A DNA stretch of 45,629 nucleotides from Chitinophaga pinensis (lineage in GTDB: Bacteria; Bacteroidota; Bacteroidia; Chitinophagales; Chitinophagaceae), in NCBI GenBank assembly GCA_945872085.1, contig CAMBYG010000007.1, forward strand, positions 1-45,629, written 5' to 3'. This document shows, piece after piece, positions 33,476 to 42,213 of this stretch. The notes under the pieces are model-generated. The model saw only the letters and a list, made by a program, of their open reading frames with translations. It did not search any database and had not been told where the DNA came from. The stretch's first letter is position 1; each line of letters starts with the position of its first letter. Made by a program: the position numbers and the translations under genes.

Positions 33476-36400
33476 ATGAAGTTTGAAATTTATTATTTGA
33501 AGAGGAGTACTTTGTTATTTCTTTTTTCAATTTGTACAGTTTTTGTTTATGCGCAACAAAATACACCTGCTTATGTGCCTACTTCAGGCTTGGTAGGTTG
33601 GTGGCCATTTAGTGGTAATGCAACAGATAGTTCTGGAAATGGAAATAATGGAACGGTAAACGGAGCAACTCTAACAACCGACCGATTTGGAACCGCTAAT
33701 AAGGCTTATAATTTTAATGGCACAACTGATTTTATCTCTGTACCGCATTCTACCTTTTTTAATTTCCAAAGTATAAATAAATTTACTTTCTCTTATTGGT
33801 TGAAAGCAACTACTTTGTCTAATGCACAAATTAGTTTACTTCTAAGTAAACAAAGTAGCTTTGGTGCAAGTCAACTTGGGTTTAATGCTAATATAGAAGC
33901 AAATTACACTTGTAATTTTAGGATTCAAAATGGTGCATCTTCAAATGCATATTCCATTTCTTCAGTAAGTAATACTTTAAATACAAATACTTGGTATCAT
34001 GTAGTGCAAGTATGGTCAGGTAGTCAGGGTTCTGTCTATATTAATGGAAATCTGGTTGCACAAACCTCTGGCATTTCCGTTGTTGGAGATAACAACCTTG
34101 ATTTATTAATTGGAAAACCGAATTGGGTTGCAGGTAATGTAAAAAATTTTGCTGGTCTTATTGATGATATCGGAATATGGAATAGAGCCCTTTCTTCGTG
34201 TGAAGTTCAAGCATTATATACTGGTGTAACATCATCTAATACGGCTATTCCTACAGCACCTGTGGTTGCTAATATTTCGTATTGCCAAAATACAACTGCT
34301 GTTGCATTGTCGGCAACTGCAGCTGCAACTAATACGCTATTGTGGTATAATACAGCTAGTGGTGGTACCGGTAGTGCTACAGCACCCATACCGTCTACAT
34401 CTACAGTTGGCAATGTGACGTATTATGTTAGTCAAAAAAACACCTGTGGTATTGAAGGGCCAAGAGCCGCCTTGACTGTCACCATACATCCTTTAGCTAC
34501 AGCACCAACAACCGTTAATAGTAGTTATTGTCAAAATGCTACGGCAACTTCACTCGCTGCAACTACTTTATTAGGCGCAACACCCCAATGGTACACATTG
34601 GCAAGTGGAGGTACAGGATCTGCAATAGCACCTATACCTAGTACTAATGCTATTGGATCTACTACTTATTATGTTTCCGCAATTTCTAATTTTAGTTGCG
34701 AATCGGCTACTCGAACTCCAATAACGGTTAGCGTCAATCCAAATCCTATAGCGCCAACAACATCTCCAATAAGTTATTGTCGGTATGCTTCTGCTGTTCC
34801 TTTGGTAGCAACGGCTAGTGCCGGTAATACCTTAAAATGGTATACGGTGTCTACAGCAGGTATAGGATCCGTAATTGCACCAACACCGTCAACCAATACT
34901 GTAGGTGTGTTTACTTATTATGTTTCTCAAATTAATTCCTTTGGTTGTGAAAGCTCTAGAACCCCATTGCCAGTAACTATATTTGCATTGCCTGCAAGTC
35001 CTTCCGTATCTAATTTAAATTACTGCATTGGAGCAACGGCTTCCGTATTAACAGCGGTAGGTTCTGCAATTAAGTGGTATCAATTTTCTGTTGGGGGTAC
35101 TAGTACTTCTACTGCGCCAACACCAAGCACAGCTGGTGTTGGTTCTTTAAACTATTATGTTACACAAACAGATGCTAATAATTGTGAAAGTAATAGAGCG
35201 CAATTAACGGTATTTATCAACCCATTGCCCAATAAACCTACTGTAACCAATGTAATTTACTGCCAAAATGCAAGTACTTCAGCTTTGAATGCAAACCCTG
35301 ATTTAGGAAATACTTTGCAATGGTATATGTCTAATACTGGAGGAGTGGGTAGTGCTTCGGCACCAATACCTACTTCAGTGTCATTGGGTATTACAAATTA
35401 TTATGTTAGTCAGATAGATATTAATAATTGTGAGAGTTTTAGAGAAGTATTGAGTGCAACAATTGTAGCAAATCCATCTGCGCCTACAGTGTCTAATGCT
35501 GTTTATTGTGTCAATGCTACTTCAAGTCCATTGAGTGCAACTGCTAGTTCTGGAAATGCATTGCAATGGTTTTCTAATAACAATGGAACAGGAATTCCTT
35601 CTGCAGCAACGCCTATCCCAAACACAACAAATGCAGGTTTATTTAATTATTACGTCAATCAAATTTCTACTAATAATTGTGTAAGTCCAATAGCTACTAT
35701 CAATGTTCTGGTAAATCCAAATCCGGCACCACCATCGGTATCTAATATTGCTTATTGTAAAGATGCAACTAGTGCACCATTAACAGCAACTGCAACAGCT
35801 AATAACACCTTAAGATGGTATACGCAAGCAATAGGTGGTTCGTTCTCTTCAACTGCTCCAACTCCAAGTACAGCCCTTGTTGGTCAACAAAATTATTATG
35901 TTTCTCAAGTTAACGCGAGTACATGCGAAAGTGCAAGAGCATTAATTACGGTTACTATTAATCCTATTCCAGCTTCGCCTGTAGTTGCTAATGTGTCTTA
36001 TTGTATAGGAGCAACAAATGCAGTAGCGCTATCTATAGCTAATCCATTAAGCCAAGTAGTCAATTGGTATGCACAAGCTAGTGGTGGTGTGGCTTCTAAT
36101 CAAGCACCTATTCCAAGCACTCTTGTAGCAGGTACAACTAATTATTATGTATCCTTTACATCTGGTAATGGATGTGAAAGTGCTAGATCGGTTATCAGTT
36201 CAACTATTTTAAACCTACCCAATAGTCCTGTTGTTACCAATGCAACACTTAGTTATTGTCAAAATGCAATTGCCTCTCCACTAGTTGCCACTGCATTGTC
36301 TAATCATAGTTTGAGGTGGTATACGGCAGCTACAGGTGGTATTGCATCGGCAATTCCGATAACACCAACTACATCTGCTATAGGCACCACAAATTATTAT

Positions 36401-39400
36401 GTATCACAAGTGAATAGTATTGGATGTGAAAGTAATAGAACTGTAATTCCTGTAAATGTTGTTGGCACGCCGGCAGCGCCATCTGTAAGTCCGGTGGTAT
36501 ATTGTCAAAATGCAAGTACTACTTCATTAACAGCAGCTGCATTGGCTAATTTTACTTTAAATTGGTATACTACATTAACTTCTTCGCCTGCATTAAATTC
36601 GGCGCCAACCCCTAGTAGTGTTACTCCTGGTATTACAACATATTATGTTTCGCAGATTGGTAGTAATGGTTGTGAGAGTGTTCGACAACCAATAGTAGTT
36701 ACGATTAATCCAACTCCTTCAGCGCCTGTAACAGCACCGGTTGTATATTGTCAAAATTATGCACCAAGTGTACTAACGGCTATGCCAACTGGCGCTAATT
36801 CGCTCACTTGGTATTTGAGCAATACTACCCAGTTAGGTTCAGCTTCACCATTTACACCCAGTACCACTGTAGTAGGAACGACAACTTATTTTGTAAGTCA
36901 AACAACTAGTTTAGGATGCGAAAGCCCTATGGCTTCTCTATCAGTTACGGTTAATCCTACACCAATTGCACCCATTACAGCTCCTGTGGTATATTGTCAA
37001 AATTCAAGTGCTGTAGCTATTTCAGCGCAAGCACTTGCAGGGCATACGATCAAATGGTATAATCAATTATTAGGCGGTACGCTATATAGCACAACGCCTA
37101 TACCATCTACTGCAACAGTGGGTATTCAACAATATTTTGCAGCTCAAATTTCAAGTTTAGGTTGTGAGGGACCGAGGACTTTATTGACTGTTACCATCAA
37201 TCCAACGCCAAGCGGACCCATTGTTAATCCAATTTCCTATTGTCAGTTTGACAATGCATTGAGTTTGCAATCTACTATTACAGTTGGTAATGCGCAATTA
37301 TGGTATACACAAGCCCTGGGCGGTAGTGGAGTAATTACGGCTCCAATACCAAGCACTGCAGTTGCGGGCACTTTTAGTTTTTATAATACACAGACCAATT
37401 CCTTTGGTTGCGAAAGTCCGAGAGCCCAATTAGTAGTTACGGTAAATCCTAAACCTAGTGCTCCAATAACTTCGAATGCTACCTATTGCCAAATGCAAGT
37501 GCCAGCTAGTATTTTATCATTAGTACAAGCAACGGGTTCGTTAAAATGGTATACATCTTCAACAGCTAATGTTGGTTCTGCCACTACACCGCTAATCAAC
37601 ACTACTGTTGCAGGCACTGTTAGTTTTTATGTTACGCAGACTACTAGTTTTGGATGTGAAAGTGATAAATCGCTTATCACTATCACTGTAAATCCTAAAC
37701 CAGTTAAGCCTATTTTTACCAACAATTATGTGTATTGCCAGGGGCAAACACCAAGTGCAATTGCAGCTACTGCAAGTTCTGCTCATACATTAAATTGGTA
37801 TACTTCCATTAATGGTATTGCCTCGTTAACTACTCCAATTATTAACACATCAATTGCCGGCATTAGTAAATATTATATCGCCCAAGTCAATAGTATAGGA
37901 TGTGAGAGTGATAAAGATTCAATTATAATAACCATCAATCCAACGCCTGCTGCACCTTCGGTAAGTAATAATTCATATTGTCAGTTTTATATTGCAACCC
38001 CATTGACTGCTATACTTGCTCCTAATTGTGCTCCCTTATGGTATGCTGCACAGGCGGGAGGAAGCCCATTAGCTGCTGCTCCTATTCCAAACACATCAAT
38101 CTTAGGCAATCAATCTTTTTATGTAAGTCAAATTACTAGTGCGGGTTGTGAAGGTCCGCGATCGACCATAACTACTTCAATAGTTGCTGTGCCTAATCCA
38201 CCTTTAGTAAGTCCTGTTGTGTATTGTCAGTACGATACAGCAGCGCCATTGCAAGCTACACTTAATGGATCTGGATTAAGCATTAGATGGTATAATAGTG
38301 CAATAGGGGGCAGTTATACGACGATAGCACCCACTCCAAATTCCAATATTTCTGGCATTCAAAATTTTTATCCTTGTCAAGTAAATAGTGTTGGTTGTGA
38401 AAGCCAAAGAGCCAACTTAGCTGTAACAATTAACTATAGGCCTTTAGCGCCAGGCGTTGTGCCAGTTATCTACTGCCAAGGAGATACTGCTCTTGCCTTA
38501 ACCGCATCGTCTTGTTCCAATTGCACCTTGTATTGGTGGGACAATATGACGGTAGTTTCACCCTATGTAACCACACCTATTCCTAGTACCCTAAATGCAG
38601 GAACAAAAACTTATTATGTAAATCAAATTTCTCCTCAAGGATGTGTTGGTCCTAAAACGGGTTTGTTAGTTACTGTTAATCCAACACCTTTAGCACCAAT
38701 AGTGACAAATCCATCTATATGTCAACAAAATAATTCGACGTTAGTGAGTCCCTATGTAGCCTTAAGTGCAAACTGTACTTATCGTTGGTATACCGCTGCT
38801 GTTGGAGGCTTGTATAGTGTTATTGTTCCTTCGGTGAGTTTAACCACGGTGGGCACGTATGTAAATTATGTATCACAGATTAATAATTTTGGATGTGAAA
38901 GCCCACGTGATTTAGAAGCGATTACGGTTTTGCCAACGCCATTAGCTCCTAATTTAAGTAATGTAAATTATTGTCAAGGCGCCACGGTACCAACTTTAAA
39001 TTTCATAGCAGGGCCTGGCAATTATCTTACATGGTATACAAGTGCTAATGGTGGAATGGGTAACACGCAAACACCTTCTTTAAATACCAATACACCAGGC
39101 ATTACAAATTACTATGTAAGTCAAACGACTACAATGGGATGCGAAAGTGCACGTGATACGGTTGTATATCAAGTGGCCCCAACACCTTCTGTTCCGGTGG
39201 TTGCAAACAGTACATATTGTCAAGGTGTTACAGCTAGTCCTTTAAGTGCTACAGCGCAAATAGGATGCACATTAAGATGGTATGCTAATGCAAGTGGAGG
39301 TACTCCTCAATCGGTTACGCCTATACCAAGCACAAACAATAATGGTGTGTTTTATTTTTATGTAAGTCAGATAAATGCTGCTGGATGCGAAAGTCAGCGT

Positions 39401-41179
39401 GCTCAAATTATCGTTACCGTCAATCCAACACCTATGGCGCCGGTAACCAATAATTATGTGTATTGCCAATTTGATAATGTGACGCCCCTTTCGGCTATTG
39501 GAACAAGTGGTGCTACAATGCTATGGTATACGCAAGTAAACGGAACAGGCTCTAATGTTATTCCAAGCTATACAAGCACCGTGCCAAACACGTTTAATTT
39601 TTATGTTTCCCAACTTTCACCCTTAGGTTGCGAGAGTGCTAAGTCTTTATGTTTGGTAACAATTCATCCTAAGCCTAGCATGCCTGTAGTTACTAATTTA
39701 AGCTATTGCCAGGGCGATACGATTCCTCCATTAACTGTGCAAGGAAGTTCAATATCAAATGTAATTAAATGGTATGCTAGCGCATCTAGTGTTTTATATA
39801 ACTCAAATACACCAATGTTGTCAAGTGCAATAGCAGGGAATACCACATATTTTGTTTCGCAAACAAGTGCGAACGGATGCGAAAGTGATCGTGCTTCATT
39901 TACAGTAATCATCAATACCAAGCCGGTATTAGCTATCACACAAGCAGGACCTATTAATTTGTGCGCTGGACAGAGTTCTTTATTGACTACTACTACCAAT
40001 ATTAGTCCATTGGCTTATGCTTGGTATCAACAGTCAACCGGTATTTTAGGGGCAACAAATAGTTCATATTCGGTTTCATCTACTGGAACATTCTTTGTGG
40101 TAGGAACTACAATCAATGGTTGCAAAGACACAAGTCAATTTGTAAATGTTACTGTAAATCCATTGCCAAGTGGTACAATTATAGCGAGAGATCCAATAAG
40201 GTTTTGCTATGGTAAAAAGGCTACGCTAGCTGTTGTAAATCCTAATTTGAATTTTACGTATCAATGGTTATATAATGGATTGCCATTGAGTGGGGCTACG
40301 GATACTATTTATGATGCTACCAATCCGGGATTATATTCCGTAAGTATAAAAAATGCATTTAATTGTATTAAAATTACTAATGCAGTATTAATTATAGTAG
40401 ATACGTTGCCTGCTGTTTCTATTAATATGCCAAGTGCTATTGATGCTTGTGAGGGAACAGAACTTCAACTAGTAGCTAATTTAAATGCCAATTTAAGTTA
40501 TCAATGGTATAATAATTTAATATCCATAAATGGCGCAACAAGCAATATTTTAAAAGTAAGCACATCGGGTATTTACCAAGTAGATGTTGTAAATAGTTAT
40601 GGTTGTAAAAACTCATCAAATACAACAACGGTATCTTATTACCCATATCCTAGTATAACCATAACTAAGGATACTTTTTTGATGCCAGGTACTTATTTTA
40701 CATTAATGCCAAACGTAATCAATTACACCCAATTGGCATGGCAACCCAATACTGTTAATCTATCTTGTTTCAATTGTTTAAACCCCGCATTTACTGTCTT
40801 TGAACCAACCATGTTATATATCATAGCAACCAATACTGGCGGTTGTTCTAGTGTAGATTCTATTAGAGTTAGAACAGGGTGTGATGCTTCTTTGTTATTC
40901 ATACCTAATACATTCACACCTAATGGTGATGCTAATAATGATCGTTTTTATGTTTCTGGAAAAGGGATAAAAGAAGTAGGTAAAATAGTTGTTTATAATA
41001 GATGGGGTGTAAAAGTTTTTGAAAATTTAAATTTTCAAGTCAATGAACCATCTAGTGGTTGGGATGGCAATTTTAATGGTACAGAATTGACAAGTGATGT
41101 ATTTACGTATTATGTAGAAGCAATTTGTACGAACGGCGATAAAATATCAAAATTCGGAGACATTAGTTTAATAAGATAA
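33476..41179 (+). CDS. Giant LamG/Ig_7-repeat surface protein with type B T9SS signal
   Basis: The 2567-residue product starts with a signal peptide (cleavage near VYAQ, about 26). A LamG/concanavalin-like domain covers about 35-247 (GLVGWWPFSGNATDSSGNG ... LIDDIGIWNRALSSCEV). Then come 23 repeats of about 82 residues (about 260-2151; pattern YCQN ... LxWYT ... APIPST ... YYVSQ ... GCES ... VTVNPTP), three different Ig-like units (about 2152-2395), and a linker. The final 99 residues are a gliding-motility/CHU_C type B sorting domain (FIPNTFTPNGDANND, YNRWGVKVFE, WDGNFNG, FTYYVEA). It is predicted to be T9SS-secreted to the cell surface. The PorP/SprF gene begins 2 bases after the stop, the usual partner of type B cargo. 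Confidence 0.9.
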   Translation: MKFEIYYLKRSTLLFLFSICTVFVYAQQNTPAYVPTSGLVGWWPFSGNATDSSGNGNNGTVNGATLTTDRFGTANKAYNFNGTTDFISVPHSTFFNFQSINKFTFSYWLKATTLSNAQISLLLSKQSSFGASQLGFNANIEANYTCNFRIQNGASSNAYSISSVSNTLNTNTWYHVVQVWSGSQGSVYINGNLVAQTSGISVVGDNNLDLLIGKPNWVAGNVKNFAGLIDDIGIWNRALSSCEVQALYTGVTSSNTAIPTAPVVANISYCQNTTAVALSATAAATNTLLWYNTASGGTGSATAPIPSTSTVGNVTYYVSQKNTCGIEGPRAALTVTIHPLATAPTTVNSSYCQNATATSLAATTLLGATPQWYTLASGGTGSAIAPIPSTNAIGSTTYYVSAISNFSCESATRTPITVSVNPNPIAPTTSPISYCRYASAVPLVATASAGNTLKWYTVSTAGIGSVIAPTPSTNTVGVFTYYVSQINSFGCESSRTPLPVTIFALPASPSVSNLNYCIGATASVLTAVGSAIKWYQFSVGGTSTSTAPTPSTAGVGSLNYYVTQTDANNCESNRAQLTVFINPLPNKPTVTNVIYCQNASTSALNANPDLGNTLQWYMSNTGGVGSASAPIPTSVSLGITNYYVSQIDINNCESFREVLSATIVANPSAPTVSNAVYCVNATSSPLSATASSGNALQWFSNNNGTGIPSAATPIPNTTNAGLFNYYVNQISTNNCVSPIATINVLVNPNPAPPSVSNIAYCKDATSAPLTATATANNTLRWYTQAIGGSFSSTAPTPSTALVGQQNYYVSQVNASTCESARALITVTINPIPASPVVANVSYCIGATNAVALSIANPLSQVVNWYAQASGGVASNQAPIPSTLVAGTTNYYVSFTSGNGCESARSVISSTILNLPNSPVVTNATLSYCQNAIASPLVATALSNHSLRWYTAATGGIASAIPITPTTSAIGTTNYYVSQVNSIGCESNRTVIPVNVVGTPAAPSVSPVVYCQNASTTSLTAAALANFTLNWYTTLTSSPALNSAPTPSSVTPGITTYYVSQIGSNGCESVRQPIVVTINPTPSAPVTAPVVYCQNYAPSVLTAMPTGANSLTWYLSNTTQLGSASPFTPSTTVVGTTTYFVSQTTSLGCESPMASLSVTVNPTPIAPITAPVVYCQNSSAVAISAQALAGHTIKWYNQLLGGTLYSTTPIPSTATVGIQQYFAAQISSLGCEGPRTLLTVTINPTPSGPIVNPISYCQFDNALSLQSTITVGNAQLWYTQALGGSGVITAPIPSTAVAGTFSFYNTQTNSFGCESPRAQLVVTVNPKPSAPITSNATYCQMQVPASILSLVQATGSLKWYTSSTANVGSATTPLINTTVAGTVSFYVTQTTSFGCESDKSLITITVNPKPVKPIFTNNYVYCQGQTPSAIAATASSAHTLNWYTSINGIASLTTPIINTSIAGISKYYIAQVNSIGCESDKDSIIITINPTPAAPSVSNNSYCQFYIATPLTAILAPNCAPLWYAAQAGGSPLAAAPIPNTSILGNQSFYVSQITSAGCEGPRSTITTSIVAVPNPPLVSPVVYCQYDTAAPLQATLNGSGLSIRWYNSAIGGSYTTIAPTPNSNISGIQNFYPCQVNSVGCESQRANLAVTINYRPLAPGVVPVIYCQGDTALALTASSCSNCTLYWWDNMTVVSPYVTTPIPSTLNAGTKTYYVNQISPQGCVGPKTGLLVTVNPTPLAPIVTNPSICQQNNSTLVSPYVALSANCTYRWYTAAVGGLYSVIVPSVSLTTVGTYVNYVSQINNFGCESPRDLEAITVLPTPLAPNLSNVNYCQGATVPTLNFIAGPGNYLTWYTSANGGMGNTQTPSLNTNTPGITNYYVSQTTTMGCESARDTVVYQVAPTPSVPVVANSTYCQGVTASPLSATAQIGCTLRWYANASGGTPQSVTPIPSTNNNGVFYFYVSQINAAGCESQRAQIIVTVNPTPMAPVTNNYVYCQFDNVTPLSAIGTSGATMLWYTQVNGTGSNVIPSYTSTVPNTFNFYVSQLSPLGCESAKSLCLVTIHPKPSMPVVTNLSYCQGDTIPPLTVQGSSISNVIKWYASASSVLYNSNTPMLSSAIAGNTTYFVSQTSANGCESDRASFTVIINTKPVLAITQAGPINLCAGQSSLLTTTTNISPLAYAWYQQSTGILGATNSSYSVSSTGTFFVVGTTINGCKDTSQFVNVTVNPLPSGTIIARDPIRFCYGKKATLAVVNPNLNFTYQWLYNGLPLSGATDTIYDATNPGLYSVSIKNAFNCIKITNAVLIIVDTLPAVSINMPSAIDACEGTELQLVANLNANLSYQWYNNLISINGATSNILKVSTSGIYQVDVVNSYGCKNSSNTTTVSYYPYPSITITKDTFLMPGTYFTLMPNVINYTQLAWQPNTVNLSCFNCLNPAFTVFEPTMLYIIATNTGGCSSVDSIRVRTGCDASLLFIPNTFTPNGDANNDRFYVSGKGIKEVGKIVVYNRWGVKVFENLNFQVNEPSSGWDGNFNGTELTSDVFTYYVEAICTNGDKISKFGDISLIR
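34252..39930 (+). repeat. 23 tandem Ig_7-like repeats of about 82 residues
   Basis: I counted 23 consecutive units by the YC and GCES positions. Each has two Cys about 55-60 residues apart (first in YCQ, second in GCES; a few units have GCEG, GCVG or NCVS). The DNA is well diverged between units, so the array is old and does not look like recent slippage. Confidence 0.8.
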
Positions 41180-41181
41180 AT

Positions 41182-42213
41182 ATGAAGAGGATTTTATTAA
41201 GTATAGGTTTTATTTTTTCTGCTGCGCAATTTGCGTCAGCACAAGATCCTAATTTGTCTCAGACCAATGAGATTGCTTTATTGCGAAATCCCGCATTGCT
41301 TGGAATGTTTTCTTCAGATTTTATAATCGGTATACAACATAGAAATCAATGGAATCAATATAATTCGCCTTATGTCACGTCAGGTTTAATATCAGAATCT
41401 AGGCGATATGTGGGAAGCACAAAAGGAGATTATTTTAGTTATGGGTTAACCATATTAAATGATAAGTCGGGTAGTATTGAAATGAATCGTTTCTCTTTTA
41501 ATGCTTCATTGGCTTATAATAAATTATTGAATGCATATAGCAATACTTACCTTACCGTAGGCAGTGGTTTGGCATGGGTAGATCAAAGTTTTGACGCTAC
41601 TAAAATGACTTTTTCAAGTCAATATGTAAATGGTTTATTTGTATCTACTAACCCGAGTGGAGAGTCTTTTATTGTTAACAAGAAATCTTATGTAAGCTTG
41701 AATGCAGGCGTGAGCTTACTTACCAGTTTAAATAAAGAGCATAGTTCGAAAATGTATATTGGTGCGGCTATGTTTCATTTAAATAGACCTGTGGTGCAGG
41801 GCAATAAATCTACTGAAGATTTTAGAATCCAGTCTAGAATGGTAGCAAGTATTGGGCTGCAATTACATGCTTCAGATTTTATTTCCTATTCATTTTTCGG
41901 AAATTATCAAAACCAATTACCTTTTGATGAGCTTTTAGTTGGTGGAATGATACATCGTGCATTTAAAGACAAAAAACAAAATACAAGATGTACCCTTGGT
42001 TTAGGATTAAATTGTAGAATAAACGATGCATTCATTCCTGTTATTAAATATGAAAATGACGGTTTTAAATGTACGCTTTCTTATGATCATAATACCAAAT
42101 TTGCAGCTTTTGATAAGAATAGATTTGGCGCAATAGAGTTTTCATTTTATGTAAAGGGTATGTTTAAAGACAATCCAGCAATTGTTAGCCCTGAAATTAA
42201 TCCATCGTTTTAA
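41182..42213 (+). CDS. PorP/SprF family T9SS outer-membrane protein
   Basis: The 343-residue product has a signal peptide (MKRILLSIGFIFSAAQF..., cleavage near ASAQ) and the family start QDPNLSQTNEIALLRNPALLGMF, followed by IGIQHRNQWNQYNSPYVTSG. The rest is a predicted 14-strand-like barrel with many aromatics (YFSYGLTILNDKSGSIEMNRFSFNASLAYN). PorP/SprF proteins are T9SS components; the SprF type is needed for export or attachment of the neighbouring type B cargo such as SprB. Position right after a type B giant gene and in an overlap (TAATG) with the next adhesin gene supports this role. Confidence 0.92.
   Translation: MKRILLSIGFIFSAAQFASAQDPNLSQTNEIALLRNPALLGMFSSDFIIGIQHRNQWNQYNSPYVTSGLISESRRYVGSTKGDYFSYGLTILNDKSGSIEMNRFSFNASLAYNKLLNAYSNTYLTVGSGLAWVDQSFDATKMTFSSQYVNGLFVSTNPSGESFIVNKKSYVSLNAGVSLLTSLNKEHSSKMYIGAAMFHLNRPVVQGNKSTEDFRIQSRMVASIGLQLHASDFISYSFFGNYQNQLPFDELLVGGMIHRAFKDKKQNTRCTLGLGLNCRINDAFIPVIKYENDGFKCTLSYDHNTKFAAFDKNRFGAIEFSFYVKGMFKDNPAIVSPEINPSF

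Noticed and set aside
34252-39930. Regular repeats that could suggest a CRISPR array
   Set aside because: Spacing is about 246 bases, the reading frame is kept throughout, and similarity is at the protein level; there are no short identical repeats with unique spacers and no cas genes.
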